DNA of 7,306 nt from positions 1 to 7,306 of the forward strand of contig JABJGX010000044.1 of the NCBI GenBank assembly GCA_018662075.1. The letters are read 5' to 3'. The notes under the pieces are model-generated. The model was not told the origin of the DNA. It did not search any database and saw only the letters and a program-made list of their open reading frames with translations. This document shows positions 1 through 4,883 of the stretch, in pieces (position 1 is the first letter of the stretch; every line of letters starts with the position of its first letter). Source of the stretch: Candidatus Peregrinibacteria bacterium (GTDB taxonomy: Bacteria > Patescibacteriota > Gracilibacteria > Peribacterales > Peribacteraceae). The position numbers and the translations under genes were made by a program.

Positions 1-1566
1 CACGCTGACTTCGGAAGTGAGGTTGAGCGTATCCTTCGTACAGTTGATAGCGTTTTGCTCCTCGTAGACGCCCAGGAAGGACCAATGCCACAGACAAAGT
101 TCGTATTGAAGAAGTCTTTAGAGCTTGGATTAAAGCCAATTGTTGTGATTAATAAGATCGATAAGCCAGCATCAGATGGCCACAAGGTAGTCGATATGGT
201 ATTCGACCTCTTCGCAAAGCTTGGAGCAACAGACGAACAGCTCGACTTCGCACACATCTTCGCGATCGCTCGCGATGGAATTGCTCAAAAGACACTCGAA
301 GAAAAGGGAACAGACCTAACACCTCTTTTCGAGATGATCATGGAGACAGTTCCACCAACACCTCAGCCACTCGACAAGCCATTCCGTATGCAGATTAGTA
401 GTCTTGCATATGATGACTACGTCGGACGAATGGGAGTGGGACGTGTATACGAAGGAACAGCAAAAGTTGGAAAGCAGGTTTCTGTCCTTCATGCAGATGG
501 AACAGTAAGGCCTGGAAAGATTACAAAGATCTACATTGCAGAAGGGCTTCACAAGAAAGAAGTAGATGAAGCGATCGCAGGAGACATTGTGACCATCGCT
601 GGAATCCCAGATATCTATGTAGGAGAAACTGTTGGAGAAGGAGCAGAAGTTGAAGCGATGCCAGCGATCACGGTAGATCCACCGACAATCAGCATGACAT
701 TCCTTGTAAACAACTCCCCTTTTGCAGGAAAAGAAGGAAAGTTCCTCACAACACGTCACATCAGTGCACGTCTTGAAAAGGAAGTAGAGACAAATGTAGG
801 ACTTCATGTAGAACCAGTTGAAGGAACAGATAGCTACAAAGTATCTGGTCGTGGAGAGCTTCACCTTTCTGTGCTTATCGAAAGTATGCGCCGTGAAGGT
901 TTCGAACTTCAGGTTTCTCGTCCACAAGTTATCTTCCAGGAGATCGACGGACAGGTGCAAGAGCCAATCGAGCAAGTAACAGTCGATGTTCCAGAGGAGT
1001 TCAGTGGAGCAGTCATCACGATGCTATCTTCTCGTAAAGGAGAAATGACAAACATGGTAACAACAGGCGATCAAACCAGGCTTGAGTTCATGATGCCAAC
1101 GCGTGGTCTTCTTGGAATGCGTGGAGGGTTTATTGTGGAAACAAAAGGAGAAGGAATCATTAGCCATGCATTCATGAAATTTGAACCAGAAAAAGGAAAG
1201 ATTCCAACGCGTAGCCGAGGATCTATGATCTCTATGATCAAAGGAGATACAATGGCCTACTCTCTCTGGAACCTTCAGGAGCGTGGTCGTCTCTTCATTG
1301 GACCACAGACTGCTGTGTACGAAGGAATGATTATCGGAGAATCTGCTAAGGCAGATGACATGGTGGTAAACCCTATCAAAAACAAGAAGCTGACAAACGT
1401 TCGTGCATCTGGAACAGATGAATCTATGAACCTAACACCTGTTCAGCCAATGACACTCGAACAAGCTCTTGAATACATCTCTGATGACGAACTGCTTGAA
1501 GTAACACCTACGAGCATCCGCCTCCGGAAAAAACTCCTCACAGAACACGAGAGAAAGAGGGCTTAA
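1..1566 (+). CDS. typA: Translational GTPase TypA/BipA, 5'-truncated by window edge
   Basis: This is a ribosome-binding GTPase of the EF-G/LepA superfamily, acting in ribosome assembly and stress or cold adaptation. The reading frame is open from base 1 and gives 521 residues. It begins at HADFGSEVER, the end of the G3/switch II motif, so the first visible residue matches the catalytic histidine. About 75-80 residues (P-loop, switch I) lie outside the window. Visible parts are the G4 motif NKID at residues 51-54, domain II from about residue 125 (FRMQISSLAYDDYVGRMGVG), the EF-G-like domain III with SGRGELHLSVLIES, domain V, and the BipA-specific C-terminal domain with MTLEQALEYI and DELLEVTPTSIRLRKK. 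The family is usually about 600 residues, which fits. The TTG at 55 is not a start. The G5 loop reads FAIARDGIA where E. coli BipA has YASALNGIA. The gene ends in TAA 41 nt before the stop of a convergent gene, and I see no clear terminator there. Family assignment is certain. Confidence 0.97.
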   Translation, partial: HADFGSEVERILRTVDSVLLLVDAQEGPMPQTKFVLKKSLELGLKPIVVINKIDKPASDGHKVVDMVFDLFAKLGATDEQLDFAHIFAIARDGIAQKTLEEKGTDLTPLFEMIMETVPPTPQPLDKPFRMQISSLAYDDYVGRMGVGRVYEGTAKVGKQVSVLHADGTVRPGKITKIYIAEGLHKKEVDEAIAGDIVTIAGIPDIYVGETVGEGAEVEAMPAITVDPPTISMTFLVNNSPFAGKEGKFLTTRHISARLEKEVETNVGLHVEPVEGTDSYKVSGRGELHLSVLIESMRREGFELQVSRPQVIFQEIDGQVQEPIEQVTVDVPEEFSGAVITMLSSRKGEMTNMVTTGDQTRLEFMMPTRGLLGMRGGFIVETKGEGIISHAFMKFEPEKGKIPTRSRGSMISMIKGDTMAYSLWNLQERGRLFIGPQTAVYEGMIIGESAKADDMVVNPIKNKKLTNVRASGTDESMNLTPVQPMTLEQALEYISDDELLEVTPTSIRLRKKLLTEHERKRA

Positions 1567-1606
1567 GTTAAACACTTCTTGAAACAATATCCTTTGCTTT
1601 AAAAAA

Positions 1607-1909
1607 TTACTGAGTGAAATCAACAGCAATATCAATGCTAAATTTTTTACACGTATAAATATCAACACTAAAAAATGAGTACGGGCTGTCCCATGCATAG
1701 AAATGACAACCAGATGTCTCCCAATGAATCCAACCTGCCCAGCCATATTTTTCTGACTTATGCGTTACAGGATCGATCAAAGTATGCATTCCTAGGATTT
1801 CTGAAAGCTCAGATAAATACTGTTTGATATCACGATCTGTAATAGAGTCATCACACGTACCTTCAATCACCAATCGTTGCCTATAATGCATTGGTGCCAA
1901 ATCTTTCAC
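1607..1909 (-). CDS. S-adenosylmethionine decarboxylase-like protein, divergent
   Basis: This 100-residue protein resembles the bacterial SpeH-type AdoMet decarboxylase fold. An N-terminal RQRLVIEGT strand is followed by a helix (about 24-40), then the region 63-90 with TSGCHFYAW and FFSVDIYTCKKF. True SpeH enzymes cleave themselves before a serine to make a pyruvoyl group and decarboxylate AdoMet for spermidine synthesis. By hand alignment Ser66 would match that serine and Cys87 the catalytic cysteine. The catalytic histidine position (His68 in Thermotoga maritima) holds an aromatic residue, so enzyme activity is uncertain. The start is GTG at 1907-1909. An in-frame ATG lies six codons downstream, and the frame is open upstream to a TAA at 1952-1954 with no ATG, GTG or TTG. 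GTG is preferred because TGATACTAT ends 7 nt before it, placing +1 at the start codon. No Shine-Dalgarno site is visible. The C-terminus (DFTQ) may be slightly short for the family. No other polyamine gene is nearby. Confidence 0.72.
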   Translation of the reverse strand: MKDLAPMHYRQRLVIEGTCDDSITDRDIKQYLSELSEILGMHTLIDPVTHKSEKYGWAGWIHWETSGCHFYAWDSPYSFFSVDIYTCKKFSIDIAVDFTQ

Positions 1910-1916
1910 TAAATAA

Positions 1917-1925
1917 ATAGTATCA
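1917..1925 (-). promoter_or_regulatory. Extended -10 of the AdoMetDC-like gene, leaderless layout
   Basis: Read on the minus strand the sequence is TGA-TACTAT, an extended -10 (TGn plus a 4/6 match to TATAAT). It is followed by 7 nt and then the GTG start. The -35 position 17 nt upstream (CTTCCA) is poor. Transcription would start at or next to the GTG, giving a leaderless mRNA. Prediction only. Confidence 0.45.
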
Positions 1926-1971
1926 TAAAAATCACGAAGTGGAAGATCTGCTTATAGGAAAAACAACCGTC

Positions 1972-2103
1972 CGCCACTGTAGTATGGACGAAGATCACAC
2001 CGCTTTACTTCTTTTTAGTAACGAAGAGCAAAGCTGCAAAGCAGACTTTGTCGAGGAACGCACGATACGCTCTTCCTACATTTCTTCGTCCATATCTGTG
2101 GCG
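1972..2103. repeat. 132-bp inverted-repeat element with nested stem; possible structured RNA or MITE-like repeat
   Basis: The outer arms are 1972-1994 and 2083-2103. CGCCAC (1972-1977) pairs with GTGGCG (2098-2103). After a small asymmetric internal loop (5 and 3 nt), the 12-bp TATGGACGAAGA (1983-1994) pairs perfectly with TCTTCGTCCATA (2083-2094). Nested inside, GAAGAGC (2023-2029) pairs with GCTCTTC (2069-2075). Within that is a small hairpin at about 2030-2049, with AAAG, CTGC, loop AAA, GCAG, a bulged A and CTTT. The element sits in a gene-free stretch between the AdoMetDC-like gene and the tRNA-Glu promoter. It matches no RNA family that I recognise (not tmRNA, RNase P, SRP or 6S as far as I can tell). 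It carries no transposase and no obvious target-site duplication. It could be an interspersed palindromic repeat, a small structured RNA, or the decayed remnant of either. No second copy lies in this window. Confidence 0.6.
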
Positions 2104-2110
2104 TAGATTT

Positions 2111-2141
2111 TTGGTTACTTTTCATCTCTGAAAAGTTACAA
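2111..2141. repeat. AT-rich hairpin next to the inverted-repeat element
   Basis: ACTTTTCA (2117-2124) and TGAAAAGT (2129-2136) form a perfect 8-bp stem around the tetraloop TCTC. Pairing continues outward less perfectly (GT with AC, then TT with AA). No T-run follows on either strand, so it does not look like an intrinsic terminator. It begins 8 nt after the larger element and may belong to the same composite repeat. Confidence 0.5.
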
Positions 2142-2190
2142 AAGACCTAATGCAAAGCAAGATAAGTGATAAATACTCCACCTCTCTGCA

Positions 2191-2218
2191 TTTACAGAGC
2201 GTAAATTATCAGTACAAT
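2191..2218 (+). promoter_or_regulatory. Promoter of tRNA-Glu
   Basis: TTTACA (-35, 2191-2196), a 16-nt spacer and TACAAT (-10, 2213-2218) match the housekeeping sigma consensus at 5/6 in each box. The predicted start near 2225 lies about 5 nt before the tRNA 5' end. A small stem CTCTG/CAGAG (2184-2188/2195-2199) overlaps the -35 box. Confidence 0.6.
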
Positions 2219-2229
2219 GGCTCCGCAGT

Positions 2230-2304
2230 GGCCCGTTCGTCTAATGGTTAGGACGCCAGGTTTTCATCCTGGTAACAGGGGTTCGATTCCCCTACGGGCT
2301 ACCA
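2230..2304 (+). tRNA. tRNA-Glu (anticodon UUC), CCA encoded
   Basis: The full cloverleaf can be read by eye. The acceptor stem GGCCCGT pairs with ACGGGCT, with a G-U first pair. The D-arm has GTCT/GGAC around AATGGTTA. The anticodon stem CCAGG/CCTGG encloses the 7-nt loop TTTTCAT, giving anticodon TTC (Glu). The T-arm AGGGG/CCCCT has loop TTCGATT. The discriminator is A, followed by a genomically encoded CCA. Length is 75 nt. There is no intron and no mismatch that would suggest a pseudogene. Confidence 0.97.
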
Positions 2305-2305
2305 A

Positions 2306-2334
2306 TTGATATTATACCAATTATATGGTATAAT
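2306..2334 (+). promoter_or_regulatory. Near-consensus promoter within a perfect inverted repeat, leaderless for the membrane-protein gene
   Basis: TTGATA (2306-2311), a 17-nt spacer and TATAAT (2329-2334), preceded by TG at the extended -10 position (TGGTATAAT). Six nt separate the -10 from ATG 2341, which puts +1 on the A of the start codon. A perfect 9-bp inverted repeat (ATTATACCA 2311-2319, TGGTATAAT 2326-2334, 6-nt loop) covers most of the spacer and the -10. Because of the symmetry an extended -10 also exists on the minus strand, pointing into the tRNA gene. The repeat could be an operator. Confidence 0.7.
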
Positions 2335-2340
2335 ATACAT

Positions 2341-2775
2341 ATGTTCACACACAAATATCACCCTCATCCACGCCTCGTTAGCGGCTTTCTCATCGCTATG
2401 GGAGTCATAACTATGGTTATTGGATCACAGGTACAGATGGAGGCTCAGTTGCTACATCAGCTCAATGGACAGGGTTCTACCGTCATCAAAGAGGTCACAA
2501 AAGAGCCTGCAATGTTTAAACAGGCCGCTCCCCTTTACTCCTCTGCTTTGCCGACAACAGAAAGCTCTTCAGCGGGCATTCTCGCTTTTGGCATGCTTAT
2601 GATGCTTCTAGGGTTTGGACTCCATGCATGGATAGTCCTACAAAATGAGGAAGATAGATCAGTTGCTGTCAGAGCAGCAGACCCACGGAAAAGAAAAGTT
2701 GCTCCAAAACCTGTTGCACGAAAAAGCCGAAAGCCAATGGAAGTCATCTGGGTAGAGAGAACTATTAGGTTTTAA
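2341..2775 (+). CDS. Unrecognised two-helix membrane protein with basic C-terminal tail
   Basis: I do not recognise this 144-residue protein. It has a short His-rich N-terminus (residues 1-11), a first membrane helix at about 12-29, and a polar loop of about 48 residues (30-77). A second helix rich in Gly, Leu and Met lies at about 78-100, followed by a strongly basic tail (101-144) with RKRK at 116-119 and several KP/RK pairs. By the positive-inside rule both ends would face the cytoplasm and the loop the outside. The first helix could also be an uncleaved signal anchor. The ATG at 2341 is chosen because an excellent promoter places the transcript start on it; no Shine-Dalgarno site exists between promoter and ATG. 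The stop TAA (2773-2775) overlaps the stop of the convergent pyrK in the palindrome TTAA. It appears to be transcribed alone. That it is a real gene rests on the promoter, the two clear helices and the tight fit to its neighbour. Confidence 0.75.
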   Translation: MFTHKYHPHPRLVSGFLIAMGVITMVIGSQVQMEAQLLHQLNGQGSTVIKEVTKEPAMFKQAAPLYSSALPTTESSSAGILAFGMLMMLLGFGLHAWIVLQNEEDRSVAVRAADPRKRKVAPKPVARKSRKPMEVIWVERTIRF

Positions 2776-3611
2776 AACTCGTGCTTCTTTCCAAGGTCGT
2801 CTCTGTGATACTTTCCAAACTCAGAGATCTTTTTGCATTCTTCAGCCTTAACGACAGGTCCATCAATGCATAGCCTGGCACCGCTACTATCAACCGCACA
2901 GTTTCCGCATATTCCAAACCCGCATTTCATGTAACGCTCTAAGCTTAACTGACTTGGAACTCCATGCTTTTCAGATACTGTAAGGACCGACTTAAGCATC
3001 ATTTCTGGTCCGCATGCAAATACTTTATCAATTGGTGGGTCCTTTGCGTCTGGATCAGCAGCAGCTTCTAGAAGCATATCGAGAACTTCTGTGTTGTATC
3101 CTTTGTGTCCTACAGAACCATCGTCTGTAGAAACGTGAAGTGACACATGCTTTAGTGATTCCAATTCTTTTAGGTAGAGTAAATGCTCTTTACCACGCGC
3201 TCCTACAATCGCTTCTAAGGTGCATCCATGCTTTACCGCTTCCGATGCTACAAAGAACATAGGAGCTGCTCCGTATCCTCCTGCAACAAGTACGATGTGG
3301 TCTCCTGCATCCCACTCATAACATGTGCCAAATGGCCCACGTAGTCCGACGAGGTCTCCAACTTTAGCCTTGGCAAGTGCTTCGCTCATTGGTCCTACGG
3401 CAAAGAATGTAATTTTTGTTTCAGAGCCATCATCAAAGGCAACTGAGAAAGGCTTTTCGTCGACACCCGGCATCCAACACATAAGAAACTGACCAGGCTT
3501 CGCCCCCAGAGAACCGTCAAATATATAGGTACGAACCATCTCTGTTTCTTGCACAATTTCTTTAATGCGATACGTTCGCGGGAGCCGGCTTTGAAGTGAA
3601 ATAGAAGACAT
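2772..3611 (-). CDS. pyrK: Dihydroorotate dehydrogenase B, electron-transfer subunit PyrK
   Basis: This 279-residue subunit passes electrons from PyrD-bound FMN through a 2Fe-2S cluster and FAD to NAD+ in the class 1B dihydroorotate dehydrogenase. It belongs to the ferredoxin-NADP reductase superfamily. An FAD-binding barrel (about 10-98) carries KPFSV at 53-57 and RGPFG at 91-95. The NAD-binding Rossmann domain starts with VAGGYGAAPM (109-118) and contains ACGPEMM (199-205). A C-terminal cluster domain has Cys230, 235, 238 and 248, spaced C-x4-C-x2-C-x9-C. Lactococcus PyrK, from memory, has about 14 residues before the fourth cysteine, so this loop is shorter. The ATG shares its A with the last base of the pyrD stop (TAATG), which indicates translational coupling; no separate Shine-Dalgarno site is visible. 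The stop overlaps that of the convergent membrane-protein gene. Confidence 0.95.
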   Translation of the reverse strand: MSSISLQSRLPRTYRIKEIVQETEMVRTYIFDGSLGAKPGQFLMCWMPGVDEKPFSVAFDDGSETKITFFAVGPMSEALAKAKVGDLVGLRGPFGTCYEWDAGDHIVLVAGGYGAAPMFFVASEAVKHGCTLEAIVGARGKEHLLYLKELESLKHVSLHVSTDDGSVGHKGYNTEVLDMLLEAAADPDAKDPPIDKVFACGPEMMLKSVLTVSEKHGVPSQLSLERYMKCGFGICGNCAVDSSGARLCIDGPVVKAEECKKISEFGKYHRDDLGKKHEF

Positions 3612-4552
3612 TATGTGCGAGAGGAAAGTTCTTTATGCATGCCTCCGACCATATCGGAGATATTATCGATTCCTTCATTGGTACACCAGTATTGCATCTC
3701 TTCACAGACCTTAGAGAACACCTCAGGTCCTCTACGTGAAACTGCAGACCCAATGCCAATTAAGCTTGCACCTGCAAGCATCAGCTCTAGTGCATCTTCC
3801 CCTGTATAGACACCTCCTGTTCCGATGATCGGACACTGCCCTTCTGTCGCTGCGTATACATCTGCAATGCACTTCACAGCGATTGGTTTGATGGCAGGCC
3901 CGCTCATTCCTCCTACTTTGTTTGCAAGAATAGGCATTCGACTGCGAAGGTCTATCGCCATTCCAGGACCGACTGTATTGATACACGTGAATCCGTCTGC
4001 ACCTTCTGCCTGGCACGCCTTTGCAATCTCTCCAATATTTTCAACATTCGGTGAAAGCTTTATGAAAATTGGAATATCTCCGCTCACAGCCTTTACCGCT
4101 TTCGTCACTGCCGCTGCATCTGGTGCACTACATGCAAAGGGACGACCAAACTCATCTGCGATATTCGGACAGCTAATGTTTACCTCGAAAGCATTTGGTC
4201 CAAGTGGCGCAATCTTTACTGCAATGTCTGCATAGTCCTCGATGGACTCTGCAATGATATTTGCGATAAGTGGAACCGGTTGCTTCTTCATGAAGTCACC
4301 AATCTCTTCTTGTGCTTTTTCAGGACCAGCATCGGGTACCCCTACTGCGTTAAGCATCCAGTGCTCTGTTTCGATAATCGTTGGGTTTGGATGTCCAATA
4401 TGCTCTTTGATCCACAAAGACTTCGTTGTAATTGCCCCTGCTCCATTCTTTGCGACGTCTTTCCAAGTCGAAGAAGTGATCCCAAGAATTCCTGAAGCAA
4501 GCACCGTCGGGTTTTCGAAGGTGATGCCGAGAATTTTTTGTGAGAGATTCAT
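3611..4552 (-). CDS. pyrD: Dihydroorotate dehydrogenase catalytic subunit PyrD, class 1B
   Basis: This FMN-dependent TIM-barrel enzyme oxidises dihydroorotate to orotate, the fourth step of de novo UMP synthesis, in the cytosol. The 313 residues match the usual length. Motifs in order are the N-terminal LASGILGIT (18-26), TTKS with Lys44, LNAVGVPDAG (67-76, the family NAxGL loop), and NISCPN with Cys128 as the catalytic base of class 1 enzymes. They continue with IKLSPN (Lys165), INT (191-193), GGMSGPAIKP (214-223) and the phosphate-loop-like GTGGV (244-248). A catalytic cysteine rather than serine, plus the adjacent pyrK, marks it as class 1B using NAD+, not the quinone-linked class 2. It follows a 71-codon gene after 42 nt and overlaps pyrK by one base. 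No Shine-Dalgarno site precedes ATG 4552. A weak promoter-like pair (TGCACA, 17 nt, GATAAT) ends 5 nt before it, so pyrD may also have its own leaderless start. Confidence 0.96.
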   Translation of the reverse strand: MNLSQKILGITFENPTVLASGILGITSSTWKDVAKNGAGAITTKSLWIKEHIGHPNPTIIETEHWMLNAVGVPDAGPEKAQEEIGDFMKKQPVPLIANIIAESIEDYADIAVKIAPLGPNAFEVNISCPNIADEFGRPFACSAPDAAAVTKAVKAVSGDIPIFIKLSPNVENIGEIAKACQAEGADGFTCINTVGPGMAIDLRSRMPILANKVGGMSGPAIKPIAVKCIADVYAATEGQCPIIGTGGVYTGEDALELMLAGASLIGIGSAVSRRGPEVFSKVCEEMQYWCTNEGIDNISDMVGGMHKELSSRT

Positions 4553-4557
4553 CGTTG

Positions 4558-4586
4558 ATTATCGTACCGTAAACCGATGCTGTGCA
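4558..4586 (-). promoter_or_regulatory. Possible internal promoter upstream of pyrD
   Basis: On the minus strand TGCACA (4/6), a 17-nt spacer and GATAAT (5/6) lie in the 42-nt gap before pyrD, ending 5 nt before ATG. The position repeats the start-at-ATG layout seen at other genes here, but the -35 match is weak and chance is possible. Confidence 0.3.
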
Positions 4587-4594
4587 CTACTAGA

Positions 4595-4810
4595 TCACTC
4601 TCCTGATTTTTCCTCTAAGACTTTACGAGATTCTTCATAAAACATGCTCATAACTTCGCGTACATGCGCCCACCCAGCTTCCCGACCTTCCTCTTCAAAT
4701 ACTCGAAGTGACTGAACTTCATAATATGCAATAGTGGGCTTTAGTAATACCTGTAGCTCATCTGTTGAATACCTCCTCGCCGAACCCTCTGGTATTGTAC
4801 CTGTTTTCAT
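4595..4810 (-). CDS. Small uncharacterised helical protein, first gene of the pyrD-pyrK operon
   Basis: I do not recognise this 71-residue protein. After a flexible N-terminus (1-14, with RR at 12-13) it is predominantly charged and helical. STDELQVLLKPTIAYYEVQS (15-34) and EAGWAHVREVMSMFYEESRK (44-63) look like two amphipathic helices rich in Glu and aromatic residues. It has no signal peptide, membrane segment or cysteines. It is soluble and acidic toward the C-terminus. Evidence that it is a gene: a near-consensus promoter directly before its ATG, an in-frame TGA stop, and co-directional placement 42 nt ahead of pyrD. A helix-turn-helix regulator is not evident. A role tied to pyrimidine synthesis is only suggested by position. 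Confidence 0.65.
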   Translation of the reverse strand: MKTGTIPEGSARRYSTDELQVLLKPTIAYYEVQSLRVFEEEGREAGWAHVREVMSMFYEESRKVLEEKSGE

Positions 4811-4818
4811 CAGATACC

Positions 4819-4847
4819 ACTATAATATGTTTAGATAGATTTGTCAA
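4819..4847 (-). promoter_or_regulatory. Promoter of the small-protein-pyrD-pyrK operon
   Basis: On the minus strand TTGACA (perfect -35, 4842-4847), a 17-nt spacer and TATAGT (5/6, 4819-4824). Only 8 nt (GGTATCTG) separate the -10 from ATG 4810, so the predicted 5' leader is 0-2 nt. There is no space for a PyrR-type attenuator or any riboswitch, so leader-based pyrimidine control is excluded if this is the sole promoter. Confidence 0.7.
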
Positions 4848-4867
4848 TTACGCACTGTATCAGCACC

Positions 4868-4876
4868 TGATATGCT
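4868..4876 (+). promoter_or_regulatory. Extended -10 of the NSS transporter gene; decides its start codon
   Basis: TGATATGCT (TGn plus a 4/6 -10) ends 7 nt before ATG 4884. The upstream in-frame ATG at 4872 lies inside this element and would not be in the transcript. The -35 at 17 nt (TTACGC) is poor. TTGTCA (4841-4846) overlaps the -35 of the divergent operon but is 24 nt away, too far for a standard promoter. Confidence 0.45.
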
Positions 4877-4883
4877 AAATTGC

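Noticed and set aside
316..975. 219-codon minus-strand open frame inside typA
   Set aside because: It is a shadow of a strongly conserved gene. The product is rich in Cys, Trp and Phe with no recognisable fold.
1567..1606. Possible bidirectional terminator between typA and the AdoMetDC-like gene
   Set aside because: There is an A6 run (a T6 on the minus strand right after the stop), but no stem longer than about 4 bp precedes it on either strand.
1984..2106. 40-codon open frame starting ATGGACGAAGAT on the plus strand
   Set aside because: It coincides almost exactly with the inverted-repeat element, so its composition is explained by the palindrome. It has no promoter or ribosome site, and the peptide is low-complexity at its end.
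2722..2740. Terminator-like GC stretch with a T-run on the minus strand near the 3' end of the membrane-protein gene
   Set aside because: The repeated GGCTTT units are direct, not inverted, so no hairpin forms. It also lies inside a coding region.
3825..4640. Long plus-strand open frames (3825-4235 and 4242-4640) opposite pyrD
   Set aside because: They lie antisense to a gene with all family motifs intact, and their products resemble nothing known.
4841..4876. TTGTCA plus TATGCT as a standard promoter for the transporter
   Set aside because: The 24-nt spacing is too long; only the extended -10 is plausible.
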